From: Quercus robur
Taxonomy: Eukaryota > Streptophyta > Magnoliopsida > Fagales > Fagaceae
Direction of reading: 5' to 3'
DNA length: 64,000 bases
NCBI RefSeq assembly: GCF_932294415.1
Contig: NC_065536.1
Coordinates: 52,278,354-52,342,353 of the forward strand
The position numbers were made by a program, and so were the translations under genes. A model generated the notes under the pieces. That model saw nothing but the letters and a program-made list of their open reading frames with translations, did not search any database and had not been told where the DNA came from. Numbering within the stretch: position 1 is the stretch's first letter; every line of letters begins with the position of its first letter. Below are positions 1 to 12,064 of this stretch, in pieces.

Positions 1-1603
1 ATTGATATTGAACCATACTTTTATATTGTTATATTGTTGTGAAATTATAATATGTAGAAAAAGCTGCTTTTTTTTTTTTTTTGGCATGTTATCCCATTAG
101 ATTATAAAATCCACTAAAGTTGAAACTATTTGTGTTTGGCGTGGCTTTTGGAGTCTAGATCTGTCTTCTCCAGCAAACACTTCAGCCCAGAGATGTTTGC
201 AAAAGCTTTGCAAGAGTTTCTTTATGTTGTCTTGCGCTGAGTTCCCCACCCTCAGTTCATCATCTTCTCCAATCAAGTATAACCTTCTCTAGATGCCTAT
301 TTATTTATTTATTTTAATGACGTATTGGTAAGCTATAATAGTAAGCTATATTAATTAAGGCCATAAAATAAATCAATGCATCAAAATTATATTTTTTATT
401 AAAGAAAAACCATAAATAAGAACTTTTCGTGGGAGTAGAATTGATTATCTCTCATATATATATCAAAGAAAAAACAGGGGGATAAAAAACTCTTGGTGAT
501 CAGTGCTCTTAACTCTTCGATCTCTGTGTGGGAGTTTAAGAGTGTATCACTTAAGTCTCTCATACTACACAAATAGAAAAATCTCTCTCTCTCAATAACT
601 AAAAAAAGAAAAACTAAAGACTAAAATCAAATGGCCCAAACAAATCAAACTCAAACCTTAGAATTTTATACTCACTGCTAGAAACTTTGTCATTCTCTGC
701 AATGGCTTGAAATTTGCTGTGATTCAAATCTTTTCTCCCTTCATGTTTAGCTTTAAGCTCTCGCTCCATTTCTTTTTTCTCTTTAAGCTATTAAAATTTT
801 GTTTTATCATGGATGTGGAAAGAGACATAGAAGTGATAGAGCATAACACTGTCACCCACTCATACTTTATTTTTAGTCTTTTATTTTTATTTCTTTTCTC
901 TTTCTAAACGTATTACATAGCAAATGAGAGAGTGACCCACGTGAAGTAGAAGTCTTTTGCTTTATAACTTAAAAATTATCACAGATATTGCTAAGTTGAT
1001 GTATATCACATTAATCCATTTTTTGTTAGTGATATTAATTTATTGAATAATGTAATTAATTAATTTTTATTTGCGCAAGTTTAGATTATAAAACGGTCGC
1101 AATATTAGTAAAGCTGGAAGTTTGCTATTGGTAAACTAGGTTTTATTATTCTAAGTTAAGATTTTATTTTTAGTTACATTATAATTTTCTATTATGAATC
1201 TTGTTTTATTTATTCATAAGTACTTGTTCATTATAAATGTCCACATATGAAAAACTAAAAATAGAAGTTGAAATCTAAAATAGTATTTATGGATAAATTT
1301 GTTACTAATATTTAAATATATAAAATGCCCTATTTAAAACCTTCGCCTTAGGTCGTGAAAGTTGTTGAGTTGACCTTGAGTGTAAAGTAAAAAGTGAGAT
1401 TGTGGTTCAAGACCCTTGGTAGTCGTGTAATATTTAAATAATTACAATAATAAGGAAAAACTGTAGTAAACTATCTTCAAACAAGAAATATTATCCACCT
1501 CTCTGAATGCCACCATTGGGAGCCCACTAATAATCTACTAAGCAGCATCAGGCATAAGATATTTGTTATGAAAAAGAGAACAGAAAGGCCAATATTAGAC
1601 ATT
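1..1603. other. Spacer downstream of gene A, no gene recognised
   Basis: AT-rich DNA 3' of gene A, which is on the minus strand. It is conserved in all units: U2 8761-10548, U3 30676-33564, U4 46136-47926 and U5 54998-57880. It holds a T run near 69-82 and a short open frame at 707-907 that starts with TTG, is hydrophobic and breaks in other units, so I do not call it a gene. At about 1340-1460 a conserved segment has a GGTTCAAGACC box resembling a tRNA-type B box, possibly a SINE relic. Confidence 0.6.
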
Positions 1604-3121
1604 TTAAAATTTGCCATTCTTTTTCTTAATCAGATCTGCAAATGATGGTGTACTGAAGCCTTGGTTGAAGAAGAGATCAAAGAGGTGTAGATGCATATTT
1701 TCCGTCAAGTGAACCCCGTCAAAGTTAATGTGGATGCTGGAGTCCTTGCAAGTAGAGGTGCCAAAAACTCCACAAAGGAGGTTCGGTAGATAGTTGAATG
1801 GTCCTCCCCCAGATCCACAACATGCCTTGAAGGGTTCTTTAAACTGGTACTGTCGGTGCTTTTCTAGTATTGTTTTGAATGCACTGTAGTAATCAATATA
1901 TAGGACCATAGAATCTTTGTAATGGATTCGAATTTCATCCAATCTCTTTTGGAGAAGATCGTTGTGACCCTTTATTACCAAGTTGGCACTCGCTGAACAC
2001 CCATTTTGATCACGGTCATTTGAGGGACATGTTGTTAATTGCAATGGAAGGCACCCTATTGGTGGGATCCCTTGAACAACAAGGAACTTTGCACCCTTGT
2101 CCAATAGTGCCTGTCAACAGAAAGCAGGCTTAATATGACTATTCCAACATTAACTTCACCGTAACATTCATTCTTTCTCTTATATGCAATGCACCATTTT
2201 GTGAAGTGTCTTGATCAAATGTTTAGGTTGGAAGAACCCATTGAGATACTATTTTTTTTTCCTTATAACAAGTTAAGGCTATATGCTACTTTTTTTTTTA
2301 TCTATTTGTAATATTATGCTTGTTAGAATAATAGTGAAATTATTAAATTCATCATTTTTTAAATCAATTTAAGCTTTTGACATAAATGGTAGTTTATTAA
2401 TGCTTACCAATGCAAGTGTGCAGATGTGATCAACAGCTTGCTTTGTGAATTGGTTATTGACAATAGCAGGGCCAATGGAAGAGGCAAAAAGACGAGCATA
2501 GTCATTGCCACCCATCTCACCAATCCAAAAGAGAGCTTTCCCAAGCTCTGATTTGCATGCATCCTCATCTTTTCCCTTGCATTCTCTCTCCCCAACAAAG
2601 CTATCGAACCAATCAAGTTGAGTTAGTATACTCTCTGGATTTTGTTTCCACATTAGGGGATTACCAAAGTTGAAATGACCAAATAGATCATTTGAAAGAG
2701 CCGTTGATCCGGCTATTGCAAAGTTTGCACCACTTGAGAAGTTTGCGGAAGAGTCTTTATAGGCTGACAAATGTGGTATGTGGAGAGTTTCACATAGGAA
2801 ATCAATGACCAAGCGGCCATTAGATAGTCGATAACCGGATAAGTTTGAACTCTCTGATGAGGAATATGGGGACCAAGCTTGAGAGAATAAATTGCTAATG
2901 AAGGATTTGAGAGTACCCAAGTAGTAAGCATTTCCAGTGTCTGTGTTAGAATCGCCGAAAGCATAAACCTTGTTGAAGCAACCTTTGAAATCAACTCTTG
3001 CTTGGAAACCAATAGGAGGTGGTGTGCTTTTATGGCTCTTGTTATGAGCATATGTAGGAGACAAGGATAACAAAAGGATGAAGCATGAAATTTGAAGAAA
3101 CATGTACTTGGAGTTTGCCAT
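1604..3121 (-). CDS. GDSL esterase/lipase, secreted, gene A
   Basis: Two exons on the minus strand: exon 1 3121-2408, intron 2407-2111 (GT...AG, phase 0), exon 2 2110-1604, giving 406 aa. I start at the ATG at 3121 because the longer open frame relies on a TTG. Residues 1-25 form a signal peptide ending in SPTYA. Family blocks seen: block I FGDSNTDTGN with nucleophile Ser58; block II GANFAIAG at 131-138; block III GGNDY at 204-208; block V FDGVHLTE with Asp369 and His372 completing the Ser-Asp-His triad. Known of the family: SGNH hydrolases that cleave ester bonds, usually secreted to the wall or apoplast. From memory it most resembles the Arabidopsis At3g48460 type; the substrate is unknown. 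It differs from gene D at six residues by my reading. Length and blocks are normal, so it is probably functional. Confidence 0.93.
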
Positions 3122-3751
3122 TTTATGACTCAACAAAGGATCTTGTTTGTCTGTTCAATTGTGGGAACTAAATGGTGGAGCAAATGAAGTATTTATACTT
3201 GGCGCGTCTCCCTTGTGGGTTGATCGCTCGTTGAGGCATTGTATGAACCTCCCTACCTTTAGGAGAGCAAAGATGATCTTTGTTTTACTTGGTCTTTGTC
3301 CAATGTCACAAAACTTGCAGTTTTGTGTCTTCTAGTGTAAATTTGACTGTGTATGAGCCTAACAATGCTTGGGAACTCAACTTCATTGTTGTTTGTGTAA
3401 CCAATCTCTCCTAGACATGTTGTTAGAGATTTAGACCCGTATTGTTAGAAATTAACCGTTTAAGCCAGCAAATTAATTAACCAATTATTGTTGGATGTTC
3501 AACTTATGGTTAACTAGCTTGTAACCTCATGCATATACATGAGATACATTTACAAATAAGCATTATTAAATGAGTATTTAAATTTTACGAAGTTTATATA
3601 TAATATATTTTATGTTTGTATATTTCAAATATAAAATAGCTACTAATAAAATATATACCTTTTTATTTGAAGCAAAAAAAAAAAAAAAAAAAAAATGGAA
3701 ATTCTTATCCATTGAATTCTTAATTTTAATTTGTCTAACCACTATTTAATT

Positions 3752-3829
<78 letters not shown>

Positions 3830-4884
3830 TAATCAGTGTTGTTGATTTTTTAAGGTTTATTAATTTAAATTCTATGGTTTTCTCATTTGATAACTCCTTT
3901 ATCATAAAAAAATTATGAAAATTAAATTGGACTCGATTTTTGTAGTGTAGTAAATAGTTGCACCAAAATTAAGAAAATTGAATGGAACACATAACATAAA
4001 ATTAGGCTCCTATTTGAGGTCTAATTAGATTTCTCATAGCTTTGATAAGTACAAACCAATATTGGTAGACAAATAAATGCAAAAAGTAAATAAAATAAGC
4101 AATATGATTATGAAAAGAAAAGTTCTACATGGAAAAAACTCTTTACCTCCAGCCTCTAAGAAAATGGATCCACTGAATAGAATCAAAGGTCTATAATGGA
4201 ATCATCTTTAATTCTACAGTTCCCCCCAATAATAGTTACAATTTTACCACATGCAACTCAAAATCCTTAGACTCTTTTCTAGCAAACTCTATACAAACAA
4301 ATGCTCCATCAGAATTTGAAGATTCATCTCGAAGGTTTTCACTACAGCCCTTGATCATCGATACTAATATCTTCTTTGGTTGTTGCTAAGTGAGAACTTG
4401 GCTATGAAAACCCTGCATGTGCAAAACATAGCAATCAAAATCTTTATTTGGTTGTCCTTTTTAGTCCTCATATATTCTAGCAAGTAAGGCAAAAAAATGT
4501 ATGAGAATGGATGCGTTAATACCTAAATTGGAATTTGAATCCGTAATTGTCAATCCAACAATATGTATCAAGACATGTATTGAACTTGTCTCAACCAATT
4601 GATTTGTATCGAGCTATGTAATGAGATTTCAAAAACTTCTTTCTTCTAGAGTTGTCCTAGGCATAAGTCTTGGACTTCAAAAACTCTCTAAAAAGTAAAA
4701 CACACTTAATACCAACTTTATCTCTTGGTTTGCTAGCCTAAAATCTACTAACCTAACACAAGTTTCTACTCATGCAACGACTATCACCAAAACCTTTTTT
4801 TTGGGTGATAGAATATGAGATCTATTTTTATTTTTCAATAAAATTATCATCAATATATGTTTATTTCCCCCCTTTTTTTCAACA

Positions 4885-4931
<47 letters not shown>

Positions 4932-4997
4932 ATAGATTATTGACTTTACACATAAATCTTGGGCGGTTTTATCATTACATTTAATTTTGCCTGTACA
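3122..4997. other. Upstream region of gene A with microsatellites
   Basis: Promoter side of gene A. Beyond the TATA box there is an A run at about 3672-3694, an AAT/TAA microsatellite of about 26 repeats at 3752-3830 (only 4-9 repeats in the other units), and an AT repeat at 4889-4918. No gene is recognised; the open frames here are short and span low-complexity DNA. The region is colinear with 12065-13660, 35085-36520, 49444-51255 and 59397-61020. Confidence 0.6.
3190..3197 (-). promoter_or_regulatory. TATA box of gene A
   Basis: TATAAATA on the minus strand, about 70 bp upstream of the chosen ATG, which would leave a 5' leader of about 40 nt. The same box is at the same distance in all five gene copies, including the pseudogene. 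Confidence 0.7.
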
Positions 4998-5002
4998 TAT
5001 TT

Positions 5003-6080
5003 TGAAAGTTCAAATAGTGTGTAAAACACTTATGAACGTTTAGACCCCCAAATACAAAACTACCAACAGGAGCTAATAATCCAACAATATATGTGCGGAA
5101 TATGAAATATAAACTATAACCAAATAGGTAACACATTCTAAACCATAATTAATTACAATTACAGCAGTAATTAAAAGGTAAAGAGAAAGGGAAGAAAGAT
5201 GCAAACACAAAGATAACACGACGATGTGTTATTGAAGGGGAATCCTAAGTACTTAGCCAAAAATCTCTCCGCCGCCCTCCAAGTGGTGAATAATCCACTA
5301 GAGAATGAAGTTGGGATACATGAATTGCAAAAGACCTTCCAAGCCTCATCTACCCAGTGCACATAAACCCTCCAAGCTTCTTGCTCCAACAGGGTTACTC
5401 CAAACCTTGTCTTCTCTTGCTTACCAGATCCCACAATAGCCCATTGCATCCACCAAAATGAATTGGTCCCTTCTGAACTGCTTCCCAAGCACCAAAATAC
5501 CTCCTCACTAATATGGGTATGGTGAGATAAGGATTTGGCTGGTGTACCTCTCAAGGATATGTCAATGGAGATGGTGAGAGTAGAGGAATTTGGAGAATCA
5601 AAAGATGAAAATTATGGATGAGTCAATCTTGTTTTTCTCTAGAGTTTCTCTCTCAAAATTTTCTCTAGAGTTTCTCTCTCAAAATTTTCTTTGGAAGCTC
5701 TCTATATTTCATGGGTATAAGCGTATTTATAGTAGGGTGTATGAGCAATGCGAAAGGTCAGTTTTCATCAAACAGGGCATTCTAGCAACTGGACCTCGCG
5801 ACTGGAATGAGTCGCGAGCTAACTGCTTGGCCAGACTGGAAGTTTGGTCCTGTAGTGCTCCAGCTGGCATGACCCTTCATCTCCCCTTGCATGCTTCACA
5901 CATGTGCCATTCTGGTGACTTGCCAGTTGCGAGACTTTGTTGAATTGCACACTTCTTGAGATTTCTTCACACTCTCTCACACACTACCCTTACATAATTC
6001 CTACCTAAATACAGGGTATCTAATTGCTAAATTTGGTACGGAATAAAGCCAACACATGATTGAATAAATTCAACCTTACA
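5003..6080 (-). mobile_element. Solo LTR, family L1 (TSD TATTT)
   Basis: A 1078-bp block that begins TGAAAGTTC and ends CCTTACA, flanked by perfect 5-bp TSDs TATTT (4998-5002 and 6081-6085). The uninterrupted site is visible in U5 near 61238. Sense is minus, judged from the copy at 62875 that abuts a polypurine tract. It carries the conserved stretch around the words CCGCCCTCCAAG and a TATA box. No coding sequence; open frames in it are shadows. The same insertion at the same site is in U4 (51261-52323). Confidence 0.92.
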
Positions 6081-6085
6081 TATTT

Positions 6086-7269
6086 ATCTACCTTAATTCA
6101 AAATTTATTTTTTATTCCTACACATTTCCTATTGCACCACATGGATTACAATAAAAGATATACGCGCCTTAAAAATCAGTTGATTAAACTCTTGATACAA
6201 CGTTCTGACTCATAGGAAGTGAAAAATTTTGCACCCTTTGCATTCCTTCCCAGAAAAAATTAAAAGGAAAAAAAATTTATTTATTTATTTTTATTATCTC
6301 TTTGCTCTTCTCTCTTTGTAATTTTTTTCCTACACAACTTTGAAACTGACACCAGTTCATTTTAGAGGAGTAGATGGAGAAGTAGAAGAATAAGGAAAAT
6401 GAGAGGACTATTTGTAGTCTTCACACCGATAGGGCACCTCTTCTTTCTCCCACTATTTTCCCCTATTTTAAATGGTTAATTTGACATGCTCTATTTTTTT
6501 TTAATCTCTTTTTTAATTTTTTAATTTATTGTTTTGTTTTGTTTTGGAGATAGAACTTCAAAGCATAAATACCCTAGATCCATTGAACCATCCGTAAACG
6601 AAAATCTACAATTTCTTTTTTATTTTCATTTTACTTTCTACTTCCAATTTGTATTGTGTTTTCTTTATTTTAGATATATCTTTCTTTTATGGTTTTCAGG
6701 AAACAAAAGTCTCTTCACAAGAAAGCTTGCAATTTGAGTGTTGATATCGCTTGGATGCTTTGATGTGCTTGATTAATTTGTCTTATGTGTGCTACCTTGG
6801 TTGATATATACATGTGCTTTGATAGGTGAATGCTAGGTTTGGGGATGATATGCCATGATTGAATGCTTTAGAAGCATGTTAGAGTGTGTGAGAGTTGGAA
6901 TCACATGTTAAAAGATCCTTTAATGAGATTAAGATTTGGAGCACAATGAGTGAAGGCTGACCCACAGTTCGGGTGGGGTTAGGTGCCTAAGACCTTCCCA
7001 TCCCTATACCTAAACTTCAAACACGTGCTCTGGTAAAGATCAATCCCTCCACAAGGGTGCTATATTTATGGTTCTAGTCCATTACTAGGTGGCGACTCTA
7101 TTTACACCCTCTGCCATGGTCCACCCAAGGCCAAAGCATACTTCCCACGATTTTTGGGGAAACCTAAAAGCTTGTCACAAGGGCTTGCGCCCATAGTCAT
7201 GAATTTTTTTGGGGGGAGGGTTTTTATATGACATGACTAAAAAAATTCCTCAATGAAGGAGTGGTATAG

Positions 7270-7313
<44 letters not shown>

Positions 7314-7384
7314 CAAGGAGATGCAGCAGTAGTTTCCATTTATTTAAAATTTTGGTATGTTAGCTCACCAAGGAGGTTAAATTT
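6086..7384. other. Spacer with a probable Gypsy LTR/PBS relic
   Basis: No gene. At 6860-7210 there is a recurring plant repeat text, with TAGGTGGCGACTC at about 7087-7099 in a context resembling the LTR end and tRNA primer site of Gypsy (Tat/Ogre-like) elements. That assignment is from memory of similar repeats and is weak. The segment recurs at 29132-29500, 44528-44900 and 53085-53480. An AT repeat is at 7272-7310. Confidence 0.4.
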
Positions 7385-8060
7385 TGTTGGGTTATAGATT
7401 GACCACCGTTAATCAAGACAAATATCGAAGTTGATTAATTAGGTCAAATTACATGAAAATCATGGAGGCATATACAAATCACCAAATGAACTAAGTGCAG
7501 CGAAAGTTAAATTGACACGGTAATTTGTCGATAAATGGGGAAATCTCTCACAAGGCAAAAAGCCCATCAAGTGATTTTCAGGTCACCACTTCCAAGAATC
7601 ACTAATCAAGAATCAATTGGTTACAAGTATAAAGAATTTTATCACCACCCTAAACTATCCCAAAATACCAACCTATAGTTGAACTTTTACTCCAATATAT
7701 ATATATATATATATAATAACAAGGAGATGCAGCTGTAGTTCCCATTTATTTAAAATTTTGGTATGTTAGCTCAACAAGGAGGTTAAATTTTGTTGGGTTC
7801 TAGACTGACCATGATTAATTAAGACAAATATTGAAGTTGATTAATTTGGTCAAATTACATGCAAATCGTGGAGGCATATACAAATCACCAAATAAACTAA
7901 GTGCAGTGAAAATTAAATTGACATGGTGATTTGTTGACAAATAGGGAAAACCTTTCGCAAGACAAAAAGCCCATCGGGTGATTTTCAGGTCACCACTTCT
8001 AAGAATCTTACCACCACACTAGACTATCCAAAAATACCAACCTACAGTTGAACTTTTACT
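7273..8060. repeat. Tandem duplication, period about 406 bp
   Basis: Copy 1 (about 7273-7692) and copy 2 (about 7693-8060) each start at an AT microsatellite and then read AACAAGGAGATGCAGC, a piece of host flank, and the first 300 bp of the solo LTR. The duplication therefore spans the host/LTR junction and happened after LTR insertion. It is also in U4 (about 53514-54270) but not in the equivalent LTRs at 29677 and 45086. Confidence 0.8.
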
Positions 8061-8744
8061 CCAATACCCAATTGGACTTAATCATGTAAAGACATCTTCC
8101 CTTTTTTCATGAATCCTAGTACGTGACTCACTTCTTTGCACGAATGCGACAACTTCACATAGAAACACCAATAACATCTTCAATGTTTGGTGCTAGAGAT
8201 TTTGCTTGGTTACAAAACCCAATGGCGCACAATAGACGTAACAAGATCTCTTTCTTCCATAGGAGGAGTTTGGGGTTCCTATAAGAAAACCTTATGGAGA
8301 TTTCTAGGGTTAGCTATCTAGGATTAAGGTTTTCTTTCTCCCTACCTCCCTATTTATATCAGAGCTTAATGGGCCTTTTAATGAGTTCTCCTATTTCTGT
8401 TAGGTTTACACAAACTTTGGGCCCCCATAATCCTATTAGGATTATACAAACCCATAAACAAATAGACTCTTAGAATAAAACGTTGCTTGCTATATCCTGA
8501 AATCCATTAGTTTGATAGATCGAGATGTATCGAGTTTCGTTAAATCTCAATAGATTGACAGATATTGTGGAGGTATTGGGACCTACAAATTCAGTTTTTC
8601 TTGAGCAGTTCTTGAGCAATCTTTATGTCTTCAATGAAACCACTTGTCATGATAATCTTAAACCCACTTAGATCTACCCAATTACAAGTAATGTGCGTTT
8701 TGTCATAGGATATGCCAATACATAAAAAAAATATGACCCTAACA
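7385..8744 (-). mobile_element. Solo LTR, family L2 (TSD AATTT), with internal duplication
   Basis: Begins TGTTGGG, ends CCCTAACA, and has perfect TSDs AATTT at 7380-7384 and 8745-8749. It is 1360 bp because of the 406-bp duplication; undivided copies are about 983-1034 bp. A minus-strand TATAAATA near 8347 and ATCGAG motifs near 8520-8580 suggest minus sense. The same insertion sits at the right end of U2, U3 and U4. Confidence 0.9.
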
Positions 8745-8760
8745 AATTTAATCTCTAACC

Positions 8761-10548
8761 ATTGATATTGAACCCTTCTTTTACATTGTTATTTTGTTGT
8801 GAAATTTTAATATGTAGAACAAGCTGCTTTTTTTTTTTTTTTTAGTTGGGGGGGGGGGGGCATGTTATCACCATTAGATTATAAAATCTACCAAAGTTGA
8901 AACTATCTATGATTGGTGTAGATTTTGGAGCCTAGATATGTCTTCTCCAGCTGTCACTTCAACCCAAAGATGTTTGCAAAAGCTTTGCAAGAGATTCATT
9001 ATGTTGTCTTGCTTTGAGTTCCCCACCCCCAGTTTGTCATCTCCTCCCTTCAATTGTAACATTCTCTGGATGTTTTTTTTTTTTTTTTAATTTATTTTTT
9101 TAATAACATATTGGTAAGCAATCTCAGTAAGTACAAAAGAAATTACAGTCTCCTGTCCAGGGCCGACTCTACCCAATTAGTAAGAGATGCAATTGCCTAA
9201 GGGACCAATGTGGAACAAGTCCCCAAATTTGAACCAATAAGTATATTTTCTTCTCAATAAGAATATTAATTAAGGCCAAAAAATAAATCAAAGCACCAAA
9301 TTATATTTCTTATTAAAAAAAAAAAAAGCCTTTCGTGGGAGTAGAATTGGTTATCTCTCATATATATCAAAGAAAAAACAAGGGGAAAAAAACTCTTGGT
9401 GATCAGTGCTCTTGACATTTCAATCTTTATGTGGGAGTTTAAGAGTGTATCACTTAAGTCTCTCATATTGCACAAACAGAAAAATCTCTCTTTCTCTCTC
9501 AATAACTAAACAAAGCAAAACTAAAGACTAAAATAAAAAAGGCCCAAACAAATAAAACTTAAACCTTAGAGTTTTATACTCATTGCTAGAAACTTTGTCA
9601 CTCTCTCCATTAAAATTCTCTGCAGTGGCTTGAAATTTGCTGTGCTTCAAATCATTTCTCCCTTCAAGTTTAGCTTTAAGCTCTCACTCCAATTCTTTTT
9701 TCTTGTTAAGCTGTTAAATTTTGTTTTATCATGGAAGTGGAAAGAGACAAAGAAGAGACAGAGCATAACACAGTCACCCACTCACCCTTTTATTTCCAGT
9801 CTTTTATTATTATTTCTATTCTCTTCATAAACTTATCACATAGCAACTGAGAGAGTTAGCCACGTGGTGTACAGGTCTTTTGCTTTATAACTTATAAGTT
9901 ATCACACATATTGCTAATTTGATGTATATCACATCAATCCATTTTTTGTTAGTGATATTAATTTATTGAATAATGTAATAAATTAATTTTTAATTGTGCT
10001 AGTTTAGATTATAAATCAGTCGCAATATTAGTATATTTGCAAGTTTGCTATTGGTAAACTTGGTTTTATTCTTCCATGCTTAAGATTTTTTTTTTTTTAG
10101 TTAAATTATAATTTTCTATTATGAATCGTGTTTTATTTATTTATAAGTACTGGCTCATTATAAATGTCCACATATGAAAAATTAAAAAAAAAAAATTCGA
10201 AAACGAAATTCAATCTAAAAAAGTATGTATGCATAAATTTGTTACTAATATTTAAATATGAAAAATGCCCTATTTAAAATCATCACCTCAGGCCATGAAA
10301 GCTGATGATCCGGTCCTGAGTGTACAGTAAAAAGTGAAGTCCTAGTTCAAGACCCAAGGTACTTGTGTAACATTTAAAAAAACAATAATAAGGTAAAAAG
10401 ACAGTAAACTATATTGAAACAAGAAATATTATCCAGCTCTCCAAATGCCACCATTGGGAGCCTGCTACTAATCTACCTCGCAACATTAGGCATCAGCCAT
10501 CAAATATTTATTACTAAAAACAGAACTGGTAGGCCAATATCAGACATT
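8761..10548. other. Spacer downstream of gene B, no gene recognised
   Basis: Colinear with 1-1603. It contains a T run followed by a G run at 8828-8863, and a CAGGG-type sequence at 9158 with a related inverted CCTG end at 10318 that could be a decayed hAT-like element or a chance pair. The open frame at 9630-9830 is the B-type version of the hydrophobic TTG frame in U1 and is not called. Confidence 0.55.
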
Positions 10549-12064
10549 TTAATATTGGCCTTTCTTCTTCTTAATCAGATCTTCAAATGATGGTGTACAA
10601 AAGCCTTGGTTGAAGAAGAGATCAGAGAGGTGTAAATGCATATTTTCAGTCAAGTGGACCCCGTCAAAGTTAATATGGGTGCTGGAGTTCTTGCAATTAG
10701 AGGTGCCAAAAGCTCCACAAAGGAGGTTTGGTTGATAGTTGAATGGTCCTCCCCCAGCTCCACAACATGCCTTGAAGGGTTCGTCAAAGTGGTATTGTGT
10801 GTGCTTTTCCAATATTGTTGTGAATGCTTTGTAGAAATCAATATATAGGATCATAGAATCTTTGTATTGGGTTCGAATTTCATCCAACCTCTTTTGGAGA
10901 AGATTGTTGTGACCCTTTATTACCGAGTTGGCACTCGCTGAACACCCATTTTGATCACGATCATTTGAGGGAGATGTTGCTAACTGCAATGGAAGGCACC
11001 CAATTGGTGGTAGCCCTTGAACCACAAGGAACTTTGCACCCTTGTCCAATAGCCCCTATCAAAAGAAAGCAAGCTTAATATGACTATTCCAACATTAACT
11101 TCACCATAACATTCATCCTTTCTCATATATGCAATGCACCATTTTGTGAAAAGAGTCTTGATCAAAAGTTTAGATTGGAAGAACTCTTGAGATACTTTTT
11201 TTTTTCCTTTTAACAAGCTAAGGCTATATGCTACATTCTTTCTTTTTTTGTAATATTAGGCTTGTTGCAATAACAGTTAAATGATTAAATTCATTATTAT
11301 TTTTAATCAATTTAAGCTTTTGATATAAATGGTAGTTTATCAATTCTTACCAATGCAAGTGTGCAGATGTGATTAACAGCTTGCTCTGTGAATTGCTTAT
11401 TGGCAATAGCAAGGCCAATGGAGGAGGCAAAAAGACGAGCATAGTCATTGCCACCAATCTGACCTATCCAAAAGAGAGCATTCCCAAGCTCTGATTTGCA
11501 TGCAGCCTCATCTTTTCCCTGGCATTCTCTCTCCCCAACAAAGTTATGGAACCAATCAATTTGAGTTAAGATACTCTCTGGATTTGGTTTCCACATAAGG
11601 GGATTACCGAAATTGAAATTACTGAAGAGATTACTTGAAAGAGCTGTTGATCCGGCTACTGCAAAGTTTGCACCACCTGAGAAGTTTGCGGAAGAGCCTT
11701 TATAGGCTGATAAGTGGGGTATGTTGAGAGTTTCACATAGGAAATCAATGACAAGGCGGCCATTAGATAGTCGATAACCAGATAACTTTGAATTCTCTGA
11801 TGAGCAATATGGGGACCAAGCGTGAGAGAATAAAGTGCTAATGAAGGATTTGAGATCACCCAAGTTGTGAGCATTTCCAGTGTCTGTGTCTGAATCACCG
11901 AAAGCATAAACCTTATTGAAGCAACCTTTGAAATCAACTTTTGCTTGGGAACTAGCAGGAGGTGGCGTGCTTTCATTGCTCTTGTTGTGAGCATATGAAG
12001 GAGACAAGGATAACAAGAGGATGAAGCATGCAATTTGAAGAAACAAGTACTTGGAGTTTTCCAT
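10549..12064 (-). CDS. GDSL esterase/lipase, secreted, gene B
   Basis: Two exons on the minus strand: exon 1 12064-11351, intron 11350-11056, exon 2 11055-10549, giving 406 aa. The start is the ATG of MENSKYLF; the open frame upstream depends on a TTG. Signal peptide 1-25 (SPSYA). Block I is FGDSDTDTGN with Ser58; block II GANFAVAG; block III GGNDY; block V FDGVHLTE with Asp369 and His372. It differs from the A subtype at many positions, for example GDSD for GDSN and the C-terminal end KKKKGQY. It differs from gene E at about eight residues, outside the catalytic blocks. Predicted to be a secreted ester hydrolase of unknown substrate. All expected parts are present, so it is probably active. 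Confidence 0.93.

Larger units (their letters stand above)
1..8760. repeat. Tandem unit U1 (A-type, GDSL gene A)
   Basis: First of five tandem units. The window begins with the same bases that begin U2, U3, U4 and U5, just after a shared solo LTR. U1 matches U4 almost base for base over its whole length, including two solo LTRs at identical sites, and is more distant from U2, U3 and U5. U1 lacks about 130 bp near position 335 that U4 keeps at about 46487-46620. The boundary is arbitrary, because any circular permutation of a tandem unit is equivalent. Confidence 0.85.

Noticed and set aside
707..907. Hydrophobic 66-residue frame repeated in several units (also 9630, 32607, 47021)
   Set aside because: It starts with TTG rather than ATG, is Phe/Leu-rich low complexity, and its C-terminus shifts frame between units. 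No homology is recognised.
2404..3051. Overlapping frames on the same strand as gene A exon 1 (and equivalents in B, C, D, E)
   Set aside because: Shadows of the GDSL coding sequence in other frames, without family motifs.
5171..5943. Frames on both strands around 5.2-5.9 kb, also 14816, 24816, 28572, 36602, 57056 and 63536
   Set aside because: They lie inside LTRs, recur in different frames in each copy and have no retroelement or host protein motifs.
6534..6737. 67-residue frame conserved between U1 and U4
   Set aside because: Conserved because U1 and U4 are recent duplicates. It is broken in U5, and its composition is dominated by Phe, Leu and Tyr.
7087..7099. TGGCGACTC as a functional primer-binding site
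   Set aside because: No LTR pair, polypurine tract or coding body accompanies it. Kept only as a possible Gypsy relic.
10636..10848. Plus-strand 70-residue frame repeated at 33652 and 57968
   Set aside because: Antisense shadow of GDSL exon 2; conserved only because the gene is.
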